Assembly (NCBI GenBank): GCA_027186245.1
Contig: CP114487.1
Coordinates: 1,116,001-1,180,000 of the forward strand
Reading direction: 5' to 3'
From: Coriaria nepalensis
Taxonomy: Eukaryota; Streptophyta; Magnoliopsida; Cucurbitales; Coriariaceae
DNA: 64,000 nucleotides
Shown here: positions 1 to 11,009 of the stretch, piece after piece
How the letters are laid out: each line of letters opens with the position of its first letter
How positions within the stretch are numbered: position 1 is the stretch's first letter
Program-made: the position numbers and the translations under genes
Notes under the pieces: generated by a model
The model's input: the letters and a program-made list of their open reading frames with translations, nothing else
What the model was told of the DNA's origin: nothing
The model's database searches: none

Positions 1-1008
1 ATTGCAGAGAGCAATGAAACTCCATCTGGTTTTGGACCAAGTTGCAGCATTTCGATAAAGAGAATAAGTGCTTCTTTTGGCATCCCATGGCGTCCGTAAT
101 TTGACATAATAGTGTTGCAAAGAACAAGGTTTCGATCTATACATTCGTTGAAAAGTGGCTTTGCAGAAGCAATTGCTCCACATTTCATATACATATCGAC
201 AAGCGCATTCACCATAAGGGTGTTAAGCTTCACTTCTGACTCGTTAATACAAGCACATACCATTGTAACAGAGTTGGGTCTGATTCCAGTCTCAACCATT
301 TCAAAAAACAAGGTAACAGCCACTTTGGGCCTATCTGTTCTAGCATACCCGCAAATCAAACTAGTCCATGACACGACATTTCTCTCAGACATTGCGTCAA
401 ACATCTTTCGTGCAAAACTAATCTCTCCACACTGCGCATAGACATGAACCAACGAATTTCCAATAAAAACATCGTCGTCTAATCCCACCTTAAAAATTTC
501 CGCATGAAGCTGAACACCTTCATGAAGCGCCACGCCCTTAGCACACGCGCTCAAGACGAAAAGGAAAGTGAAGTTATCGGGCAAAATACCAGAAGCCACC
601 AGCTGAATATAGAGAGAAAGATCTTCGTCAATAAGCCCAGAAGAAGAGTAGCCCCTGATTAAAGAATTGTACATGAACAAAGTGACGTTTGCTTCGTCGC
701 CTTCCCGGAAAAGCTCGAAAGCCTTTCCGGAAAAGCTCGAAAGCCTTTCGAGCATAGTCCAAGCTTTCGAAGGTGCTCATTTCCGTACAAGCGGCAATCA
801 GCTTGGTCACAGTAGATAGTCTATGGCTAGAACCCTGCCTTGTTACGTGACAGTGTAATTGCTCGACTTCTTTCATGGTTTTGCAAGTTTTGAAAGACCC
901 AATTCGAGAATGATCCTCGGAAATGGATTTCGAATCATTTTGGTAAGTGGGTGTAATGGAGCATCTCGCAGCTGAGATCATAAGACAACGATGAAGATGA
1001 GATACCAT
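1..1008 (-). pseudogene. YS1: YS1-like pentatricopeptide repeat gene, 5' part, frameshifted; runs off the window
   Basis: The minus strand encodes the N-terminal part of a PLS-type PPR protein, a class of organellar RNA-editing or processing factor. It best matches Arabidopsis At3g22690 (YS1, chloroplast RNA editing) as I remember it. Seen directly: an ATG at 1008, then PPR motifs such as SLIRGYSSSGLID, NSLVHVYAQCGEISFARKMF, ERNVVSWTSLICGYAR and ALVDMYMKCGAIASAK, open to base 1. The frame is broken at 701-744 by a tandem 22-bp duplication, which shifts the reading frame after about 87 codons. Near 235-260, where the Arabidopsis protein has about 20 more residues (VISACAKL...), there is an in-frame gap. 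The start lacks a strong transit peptide. It could be a pseudogene, a null allele or an assembly error. The C-terminal E/DYW region lies outside the window. Confidence 0.75.
701..744 (-). repeat. 22-bp tandem duplication inside the PPR coding sequence
   Basis: Two adjacent 22-bp copies lie at 701-722 and 723-744 and differ at one base. On the coding strand each copy encodes AFELFR. Because 22 is not a multiple of three, the second copy moves the downstream PPR motifs into another frame. Removing one copy rejoins ESLDYARKAFELFREG with the following motif. Confidence 0.9.
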
Positions 1009-2726
1009 TGTGTTTGTTTCAGAGAGAATTTCTCAACGAAACTCGTCTTTCATTTCATGCAAGATTCAAGTATTAGAAAAGTAAGGTGCCAGTTCCGACA
1101 TGTCGTTTTATCACCACTTCTGTTCATTCTACGAAGTCACAAGGCAAGCAAAAGAAACTACGATTATTTTAACACTCTCACATTGCTAACTACGAGTTGA
1201 TTGATGATTATTCCAAAAGTAAGTCAAAACGATTTGTCGGAAAGAGCTTTCGAAGTGGCTTTGATAATAGCGTTAGGTGTAGTCCGGCAACAGCCACCAA
1301 ATAAGGAGGCCTGCCTCCTTCCAATTGCCATTTGTACGTAGGATTAGCCTTTTATGATAACATGTTAGAGAGGAGGGATATGCAAAAGTGATCCGGTATC
1401 GATTTGAACCGAAGAATTTAGATCGGTCGGATCACAATCAGATCTAATAAAAAGATAATTTTTTTTTTATTATCATGTATTTTTTTTAATTAATAATTTT
1501 TTTTTTCTTTTCAAGCATTTTATTAATAATTTTTTATTAAATTTGATTAAATGAATTTTTACTCTTAATGTTTTGAATTTTACATTAAAATTTTCTTAAA
1601 ATATACTTATTTTCTTATATAATTTTTCATCATTAACTTTCCTTAAAGACATGAAGTAATTGTTCAATTAAATAAATAAAAAAGATATTTTCAAATTTTC
1701 ATTCATTTTGTCCATTATATTTATTACGTTCTGATTTTTAATAATTTTCAATTAATTATTTCTTAAATAATAATTGACTTTTTTTTATTAAATGCATATT
1801 TTTATTTTTTATTTTAAAAATATATATAATCTTCAATTAAACATATTAATATTTTCTTATAATATTTAATATTATTTATAAAATATGAATTAAGTTATTT
1901 TTAAAAAAATTCTATAAAAAAAAAGGTGATTGAATCAGTTTCCATCCGACCACAAAAGATCCAATGCAATCTCTGTCAAAAATTTATCCGATCCGACTAC
2001 TGTCCAACACTATCAGATCGGATCCGACTGTCTCTCACTCCTCTATTAGACCCAGAGTGTGTAATGTGTTAATTGGGTGGGTTAATATTGGAGACTTGAG
2101 TGGCAACAGAAAAGACAGCATATTATATAATGCGCAGTATAGTTCGTACACAACAGCACTAACTAAGACAAATCAGAAATGATGTTGCAAACACAATATA
2201 GTATATATATAGTTGATCAAAATGTGATGAGAAGCACAATACATATACGTTTTTTATTTTTTATTTTAGCAAAGTTTTAATTTAAGAGGTTTCTAAAACT
2301 GAAATGTGGATAAGAATATTATGTGTGCATGTAGTTAGAGTGTTAGATCTCGAGGGCCGAGTCCATCGAATCCATTGCATGTTGGCAACTAGGCCTTTAC
2401 TCATGGTGGGCCGAGAATGACAGTGAATCTGCATACTGGCTTGACAATCTCAAAACAGCCCAGCCCAATTAACAGTTCAACTGGACCTAGAAAGGCGCAA
2501 CTTCCGAATTCCACACGGCCTTGGCCACTATCGTGTTGGCAATACAACACTTCCCATTTAAAATTTGACCCCTTTTGTGTTCTTGAACACTTGAAAAGTA
2601 AAACCAATTTCAGCTTGAACAAGGAACTATTTCAAATGCCAAAAACAAAAAAAAAAGCCAACAAGCAAACAAATTTCACCATTCCATCGAGTAGTAATTA
2701 AAGTAAATATATGTGCAGGAAAGAAT
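1009..2726. other. Intergenic, AT-rich; no gene seen
   Basis: This spacer separates two minus-strand genes and so should hold the promoter of the PPR gene and the 3' end of the kinase gene. Bases 1440-1930 are strongly AT-rich and low in complexity. Short GATCCGA/GATCGGTCGGATC-like motifs flank that block at 1388-1432 and 1985-2030, perhaps the edges of an old insertion. I could not define terminal repeats. Short open frames here show no family resemblance. Confidence 0.6.
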
Positions 2727-4518
2727 TTAAGGCCCACGGGCAGGGGCGAAACATAAACAACCGGTCTGCTGGTCTTCCGGAATCATCCCACCTCCTCTGC
2801 TTGTATCGATTGCTTCCAACATTTTCACCACCTCATCCATTTCCAGCCGCTTATCTGCATTTGAATCCCAACATTTCCGCATAATGCTCGCCAAGGAACT
2901 CGGACAGCATCTTGGGACCTCAGGTCGCAGGTTCTACAATAAACCAAGCAAATGAATGAAGTAAAAAAATAAAAATAAAACTTTTTTTTTCCCCTCTTCT
3001 TTGGCCATATGATCGAACATATACCTGTTTGACAACTGCAGATGAGACATCAACAAAGCTAAGATCCGGGTAAGGCATATCACAGCAGTAAATTTCCCAC
3101 AAGCAGATTCCAAAGCTATAAACATCGCATCTTCTATTGTAAGGTTTGCCATCAAGAACCTACACAAACATTATCGATTGGTAACTATTTCCATTCATAC
3201 TAAACATGAATTAGTTATGTACATTAATTTATATAGCACAAGCGTGAAGCAACCTCTGGAGCCATGTATCCAAGAGTCCCAGTTTCACCGGTCATGTCTC
3301 TCGGATTCTGAGCCTCAACTCGAGCCACTCCAAAATCAGCAATTTTTAGGGTTCTCTGACCATCTAACAACATATTTTCTGTCTTCACATCACGATGGAC
3401 AATCTTCTGTGAATGAAGATAGCTGAGTCTGCCAAAAAAAAGGTTGAATATAATCATCTTCAGAGATATTTCTATTTCCAAGCTGTTAGGCGGAAGAAGA
3501 GAGCTTACCCTCTAGAAAGATCCAATGCAAGCTGGATGACAACCTTAAACGCAAGTTTCTTTCGCCTGTTTCTAATCAAGTATTGTTTTAATGTTCCGCC
3601 AGGGAGATACTCCACGACAACACAGCACGCCCTAGCAGGTAAGGAATTATTACCGTCACTTGAAGAGCTTTTTGAAGGAATCTTTAGATTTGAAGTTCCC
3701 ATTGAAGCTCCCACAAACTGCAATAATGATTGAATGGATGAATGAAAAGAGAAATCACTACGATATTTTCAAAGAGATGGATAATGTAAGAAGAGGAAGG
3801 AGTAGTACTTTTGTGACATTAGGGTGACTAAGTTTGTGCCAAACAGCAACTTCTTGCTTAAATGATTCCCTCAGAGCAGAAGTTTCAGAAGATGAAGCAA
3901 CTCCATCCTCCCCCCAATCCAACAGCTTCACTATAAATATCCAAGATGACAATGCAGTAAAAATTTTGCAGAAAGAACCCAAAAAAAAAAAGAGAAAAAA
4001 AAGAGGATCAAGACCGGAGAAGAGATTCTAAAGTACACAAATCAGTACAAAGTCAATGAAAAACTATGTGTTGCATGGTTCTCAATTCTCAATCAATATA
4101 GCATTGATATCGAATCTGAAATGTATTACAATTTGCAGTAAAAACCCCGTAAAAAGCAATTGGATTATAGCTATAGCAAATAAAATGAAGGTTATAATAT
4201 TTTACCTGCGACATCTTGGCTATCATAAGTACCCTTGTAGACAGTTCCATACGTGCCATGAGCTAAAACATATTTAATATCGAGCAAAGACAAATCAATC
4301 TCCCATTCTTCCTTTGGCCTCTCAATCTCTAAGTTCCTCGACCAAACACGGCTCAAGTGCTTCTCCAATTGCATATCTAAGGTTTTCAAATCAATCTTAT
4401 CTGCTCTAAAAATCTTATCTCTGCCATTAAAACTTGTCGTCCCCTTCAAATTACGGGTCTTACTTTCTTCCTGAACCTCAATCTCCATCTCCTGAGGTGT
4501 CCTAGCCCCAGACGACAT
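2727..4518 (-). CDS. Raf-like (MAPKKK group C) serine/threonine/tyrosine protein kinase
   Basis: Six coding exons: 4518-4206, 3930-3809, 3717-3509, 3428-3254, 3159-3025, 2933-2727, giving 386 aa. All junctions are GT-AG and frames join cleanly. The N-terminal 80 residues are variable, followed by a kinase domain: glycine-loop region AHGTYGTVYKG (87-96), ATP-binding Lys106 in VAVKLLDW, catalytic HRDVKTEN (Asp228), DFG at 246-248 and APE at 271-273, so the enzyme looks active. The KTEN catalytic loop and LDWGEDG stretch are typical of plant Raf-like group C kinases related to At3g22750 and At4g14780, cytosolic signalling kinases with poorly defined substrates. The start is the first ATG, with 5' leader probably extending past 4960. 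Its place beside the PPR and TSO1-like genes matches Arabidopsis. Confidence 0.93.
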
Positions 4519-7471
4519 CGGTCACCTGCATTTCACTCCATTACTATAACAGAACAAAACTTCGGAGGATAAAAAATTATGGTGGGTATTAAGGAAAACA
4601 AGTGTACCATACTACCATATAATGTGATTCGTATTTCTTTTCCCCTCTCAATCGCAGGATTGTATCCAAAACCGTAAAAGATGAATGATCCAAACGTGAA
4701 CAGTTTCAATCTTTCGTGTATGCACACACACACATATATATATGTATACATATATATGACAGGACCCAATATTGTTTAATCCAATCGAATCGGAGAGATT
4801 GAGAAAAAGCGTAAAACTTTACCAAATGCCTCAGGAATTGACCACCATTTATTGCTCGAAAAGTCGATCCCCACCAAAAACAAAAGACAAGAAGACTTCT
4901 CGTTTCGGTGTATCTGTAAAAAATTTGTTGACCAGTATTAAGTTTAAAGATTTATATTCGTAACGAACCCCTATTTATTTAATACTTGGAAAGATGAAAA
5001 GTGAAACCTAAAGAAAACGACTCGATTGCCGGTCCTGCAGGAATAAAACCAGAGACCCAGAATTTAAAAAGAGCAATTAATTGACAGAGCCACGGATTAA
5101 GACCCACAAGAAGCACGCATACAACAATTTCACCCGCCCTAACAAAACCCGCCAAAATAAAATAAAATAAAATATTAAAATAAGAGAGAAGACGAGATGG
5201 CTGACTTTAGGGAATGTTTACAGGATGCAAAGCGGTGGCGTGATGAAGAAGCCTTTGGGATTCAAAGGCGGAGGCATGGAATTTACTTTCAGAGACGACG
5301 ACGAAGTCGGAGAAACTTCGTCGGTAGAAGATGGAATGATGGTTCGAGAAATTTCATCCTTTTTTTCTTAATCAAATATTGAAAGGAAGAAGAAATCCAC
5401 AGCTAGAATCGGGGGAAAAAAAAACCCAGAAAAAGAGAAAATTGAGAAAAATAGCAAAGCCAACCAACCCGATCACACTCCAGCCACGCTGTTTGAGATT
5501 GAGAGGGAAGCGCGGGATTTTTCCTAAAATGAAGGGCCCTTTTTTCTTCCTTTTTATTTATTATTATTTTTCGTAACCGATACTGTTTCAAAATTCGTAA
5601 ACAAAGCTTAGCCAAAAAATTGACCTACATATTTAAATGACGAAATAACCCTTAATATAACATACTTTGTAGGGGTACATATTTATATTTAATCGATATT
5701 ATTAATTTATTAAATATTAATTTATCTATTATTTATTTTATATGTAATCGATATATTATTAGATGACTCGCTCAAATATTTATCTTTTGAGTATATGATA
5801 AAGTCAACATTCATAAATCTTGGATCATGGGCGAATCTAAAGATAATGTCACGTAATTACTGATTACAACATACTTAACATGTAATCTTTATAGTTAACA
5901 ACTCAAATATGGCCTACTGGCCCAAACCGATACTTTCATTTAATTCCTCACCGGCCTAATAAACTAATTTACACCGAATCGATCCAAAATCCATGTTTGA
6001 TCGTTGCGCATCGCCTGTGACCTCAAGTTCTATCATTTCGTATAGTTTTAACAGTCCCTCTTAAGTCTTAATCACGCTTAAAGATGCCATTTGCCAAACC
6101 CAAAAGTCAAATTGACCTGTTATTTTACTCCTTCCAAGATTGTTGGAACCACCACCGCACCCCGTTTCCTGTCTTTCGATAAATAAAATTAAAAATTAAA
6201 AGACCTCGTCGCCCACAAAAGGTACAGCTCCGATATATATATATATATTTATATGTAATATAATATATACTTTTGACCATATAATATAAAGTCACTGCCC
6301 CTCATCATTGTTTTCACTGTTTGGTCACTTGCATGTTGCCAAGAGCATCCTGAATTATTAATGTTAAAAATTATAAATAAAAATTAATAAAAGTCATAAC
6401 CAGTTTGTCAATTTCTAACTTAGCTTCTCTATTATTCATTGACGCTCCACAAATATTCAAGTTTCTACTGATCACTGCATGATGATTGGGGACCGTGAGC
6501 TGGAGACAAATGCCTGAATCCGTGGGAGTTAGTTGTTAGATGATGACATGTCCTTGTGTTGTACTGTACACGTGTCGTGTTGACTTGTAAATATTGTTTT
6601 GGTGGCTGGTCGTGTTTCAAACATCGATCGATGCGAACACCCAACAAACTGTCTGAACTCTGAACGATATCTACTGTTCTTGTGTTTTCTGTTTCTAAAT
6701 TGTTCAAAGGAATCCAATCCAACGCTCTTAACAATGTCGTTTTATCATTCAAAACGGTAAACGAGGATTTGCATATAGATCATATTAATGTATGATATAA
6801 TTTGTTTGATAGCCTCGTTCTACTGAATTTAGGAGTGAGTATGGTATGGTTTTGGAATCCAGACCGTTGCGCAAAATCCAATTTCCTCATTAAACGGTTA
6901 GAGATCATATTATGTGAACTAAGTCGGTGTAACTTGCAGTTAGAAGATAAACAATCAATCTTTATGCTTTATTTTCATTAAATACTGATGTAATATTTTA
7001 GAAGACTGACGTCACGTTAACATATTTAATAAAATCAAATAATTAAGATTGATTGCTTTCTTTTCTGGCAAGATCCCGAACGTAAATTATATTTGATTCA
7101 ACCGGCATACGACTAGTTGCTTTGGTCAGTGGCGTTACCATAAAATAAAGACACGTCACTACATAAACAATGCCAGTTGGGCAGAAGTGGGCGGATTCGG
7201 GTGGTTGGTAGGGTCGGGTTTATCTCTCTCCTCGAGAGAAAATGAAGTAGCCTCTCCCCGCTTTCCCGCTTCTACTTGAAATCTCATCTGCAAAGACTTT
7301 AAAGAAAGAAAGAAAAAAATATCCCATATTTCTAAAAGAGAGAGAAACTCATAGAAAGTGAGAGAAGCTTGCAGACAGAGACTGAGGGTAAAGTGCTCAT
7401 TGTAGTGGTTCTGATTTTAGTGGTCAAGTAGTTGGTAAAGTCACCAGGCCGGAGAAGCTGTGTCGGCTGAA
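4519..7471. other. Divergent intergenic region between kinase and TSO1-like genes
   Basis: The region holds the 5' leaders and promoters of two head-to-head genes. CA/TA microsatellite lies at 4727-4757 and TA-rich sequence at 6234-6270. The TSO1-like leader probably begins near 7290-7380, where purine-rich AAAGAAAG and AGAGAGA tracts precede the ATG at 7472. A short ORF at 5225-5371 (48 codons, starting MQSGGVMKKPLGF) has coding-like composition, but I recognise no homolog and would not call it a gene. Nothing else stands out. Confidence 0.55.
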
Positions 7472-10400
7472 ATGGACACGCCGGAGAGGAACCAGATCGG
7501 AACTGCCTCCCTCTCCAAATTCGAGGTGCAGCTTTTAAATTCTTAGTTCGAAGCAGTTTAATAGAGTAATTTATGCTTCTTTTTTTTTTTTGTTATCCGG
7601 GTTTTCTTCTCCATCTGGGTTTTGGTTGCTACGATGTTGTCACTGCACGTGCTTGATTTGATCATGGGTTGACCTTAAATTTCAGTGTGGCTGTGTTTAC
7701 TTGATGATCTGGTTTTTTTTTTTTTTTCTTCATTTTAATTTTTTCCTCCTCCATGATAAACATGATGGTTTTTACTTGAGAGATTGCCGCCTTCTTTTCT
7801 GGGGACGGAGCGGGTTTCTAAATTTCGGATAAATTGTTTTCCTTTTTGTGAATTCCAGTTCCTTCTGATTCAGATCTCCAATTTGAGCTCAAATTTCGGT
7901 GGTTTAATGACTAAATGCTTCTTATCGTTTCTTATAGTCTAAGTTGTTTAATTGGCTGAAAGTTTTCCATACCTGTCCTTGATGCGTTATGCAGTAGTTA
8001 CTTGTTCATGTTGACCATATCGAAAAGTGTACTCCTTTTGTCATTATTCAAATACTTACTGAGTTTTGCTCTACAAATGCAGGATTCCCCTGTCTTCAAC
8101 TATATCAACAATCTTTCCCCTATCAAGCCCGTCAAATCCATACACATTACCCAGACATTCAACCCGCTTAATTTTGCAGCCTTACCTTCGGTTTTCACTT
8201 CTCCGCACGTCACTTCTCACAAGGAATCTAGATTCCTAACAAGGTAATCTCGTTTCACCTTGATCATAAAATACACCATCATATCTACTCTGATGCTAAT
8301 GATATTTCCTTTCCAGGAATAGTGATCTAAATTTATCGAAACCCGAGTCTTCTTCTGAAAATGGGAATAAAGGTTATACAAATGAAGGGGCTGTTAAGGA
8401 AATGGCTGAACATGAAGAATTATCTCCTGTTCCTTCCAGTAATGAATCGTTGAAGTCCACAATGGAGGAGAATGATATATTGAAATATGTTTCTGATAGC
8501 CCAGACTGCAACCTGGCTGTTCCTTCCAGTAACGAATCGTTGAAGTCCACAATGGAGGAGAATGATATATTGAAATATGTTTCTGATAGCCCAGACTGCA
8601 ACCTGGCACAACATTGTGGAAATCGAGCAGATCGTAAATTAGAATTAGGAGATAATTCTGGTTTAGTTGTCTCCTTTATCAAAGATAACACTAAACACGA
8701 TCCATCTGGAACCGGAACAAATTTTCTGGGGATAAGTCAAGCCGAACAAAGAAAGGAGGGGATGGGATATGAGTGGGACAATCTGATTGCTGATGGTGCT
8801 GACCTGTTTATTTTCAGCTCTCCAAATAGCTCAGAGGCTATTAGATTGATTCAGAAACCACTAAACACCGTAATGGGACTTTCTACAAGTCCTGTTTTGC
8901 AATTTATGCAAAATGAAAATAATGATATGCACAACCTGCAAATCGTCGGATCATTCGATTCTGGTGAACCAAGTGAAAGAGAAGACCCTTCTACTCAACT
9001 CGAGGAAGCTTGTGAGATGACAGAAATAGACCAGACACTCAACAACAACCTTGCTTATACAAATTTTGACAAGAGCAATGTTGGAGTGAAAATGGTAAAA
9101 ATATATTCTAATAGCTTCTTTTGGCTTCAGACATTCATTTCGTAAATGATATAATGACACAAAAAGTTTGTTTTTTTTTTCTTTTTTCATCTGTTTTGTT
9201 ATAGCCTGTCTCGAATTTACATCGTGGTATTAGGAGACGCTGTCTTGACTTTGAGACCGCAGGAACTCGAAGACAGAATTTATCTGAAGGTTCAGATAAC
9301 GGTTTGATTTTACTACCTCCTAATGAAAAGCAAATGGTTGCTCTAAAACCTAATTGTGATTCACCTCGAATCACATTGCCCGGAATAGGTTTGCACTTAA
9401 ATGCTCTTGCCACAACTTCCGGAAGGCGATTAACTTTACCAAGCTCCAATGTATCAACAAGTTCCACTTCAACCGGTCAAGATCTAATATTATACTCGGC
9501 CTCTGCTGATAAAGATATAGATTCGTCTGAAAATGGGGTTCAACTGGAGGAAGAGTTCAATCAGAATAGCCCCAAAAAGAAGAAGTGTGTCAAGTCAAGA
9601 ATACATTAATCATATTAAGTTCTGTTTATTCATTTAGTTATATTGTGAAATTGATTTTGCAGGCGTAAATTGGATCATTCCGAAGAAGGCGAGTCATGCA
9701 AACGATGCAACTGTAAAAAGTCGAAGTGTTTGAAACTGTAAGTTAGCATTAAAGTTTTGTCTATTATACTAAATCATGTAACCACCATCTGCTGCTGTGA
9801 TTTGATTTCTTGTTCTTCCCCTGTAGTTATTGTGAATGTTTTGCTGCTGGAGTCTACTGCATTGAGCCATGTTCGTGTCAAGAATGCTTCAACAAACCGA
9901 TACATGAAGAAACTGTGCTTGCAACTCGAAAACAGATTGAATCGCGCAATCCTCTTGCTTTTGCTCCTAAAGTGATTAGGAGTTCTAGTTATATTCCTGA
10001 AACTGGGGTCAGAAAATATCCAGCTGTTGCTTTTGTTTTTTGTCTAGTTGAGTTGGATTTTAATAACTTTAGAAATGTCTTTTACCAGGATGAGCCAAGC
10101 AAAACACCAGCTTCGGCACGGCATAAAAGAGGATGTAACTGCAAGAAATCAAATTGTCTGAAGAAATATTGTGAATGCTATCAGGTTTTTTCCTCTTCTT
10201 GCCTACTGTCGGGTTTTTTCTCTGTCAATCTATAAACTGAACCAATGCTTTATTTTGAAAAGGGCGGTGTTGGGTGTTCTGTTAATTGCCGATGTGAAGG
10301 GTGTAAAAATGCATTTGGCAGAAAAGATGGTATGTGTAAATAACCATATTGCCTTGATGCATTTTCCTTTTCAACACATTTGTCGAACTTGGTTTTTTTT

Positions 10401-11009
10401 TTAAAACTCAGGATCGGCTCCGATCGCAATAGAAACTGAACAAGAAGATGAAGAAGAAGCAGGTGAACGTGAAAAGAGTGTATTACAAGAACCAGAAATC
10501 CAGAGTAATGAAGAAAAGAGCACAATTCCTGCAACCCCATTACAGCTTAGCAGGTTTACTTTCTCAACTATCTCCCCTGACTTGCTGTAACATTTACAAA
10601 TTCCACGTTATTACGTCCTAAAATGTAATCTTTTTTCCTTCTTTTTTTTTTTTTTGTCAGGACGTTTGTTCCACCCACGTTTTCATCGAGTGGTAAACAA
10701 TCACGTTCTTATTTTCTTACCGTGGGATCCTCATCTGAACTGGGACCTGGGCAGAAGCTCGAGAAGTCTACTTTTCTTGGGCCTCTGCCCAAGTTTGAAA
10801 AATGCATGCAAACCGTTACAGAAGATGACATGCCGGACATTCTTCTGTCTGAAGGCTCTCCTGGAACCGGAGTTAAGACGGGTTCCCCGAACGGTAAAAG
10901 AGTGTCTCCTCCTCACAGCAACTTCGGGATGTCGCCTCTTTCAAAAACTGGCCGGAAGTTGATTTTGCAGTCTATCCCTTCTTTCCCTTCTCTTACTTCC
11001 CAACATTGA
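7472..11009 (+). CDS. TSO1: TSO1-like CXC (CPP/tesmin) transcription factor
   Basis: Ten coding exons: 7472-7525, 8083-8243, 8317-9094, 9205-9584, 9663-9737, 9827-10007, 10089-10184, 10263-10329, 10412-10553, 10661-11009, giving 760 aa. The conserved N-terminus reads [18 protein letters not shown] across intron 1, as in TSO1 and SOL1. Two cysteine-rich CXC domains bind DNA and zinc: CXC1 around residues 468-508 ([18 protein letters not shown]) and CXC2 around 558-598 ([18 protein letters not shown]), joined by the [10 protein letters not shown] linker that defines the family. Such proteins act in the nucleus, related to the LIN54 subunit of DREAM complexes, and control cell division and floral or ovule development. 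Exon 3 carries a 30-residue tandem duplication not known from the family. The position matches At3g22760/At3g22780 and At4g14770. Confidence 0.95.
8429..8608 (+). repeat. 90-bp in-frame tandem duplication within TSO1-like exon 3
   Basis: Copies at 8429-8518 and 8519-8608 appear to differ at a single base (AATGAATCG versus AACGAATCG). Each encodes 30 residues beginning [15 protein letters not shown] and ending SPDCNLA. Near identity shows the event is recent. The reading frame is kept, so the protein gains a second copy of an acidic, Ser-rich segment ahead of the CXC domains. Confidence 0.95.

Noticed and set aside
1380..2060. Possible transposon bounded by GATCCGA-like motifs
   Set aside because: Motifs are short and imperfect, with no terminal repeat pair or coding remnant.
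6465..6752. 95-codon open frame, minus strand
   Set aside because: No family resemblance, in a spacer, no conserved motif.
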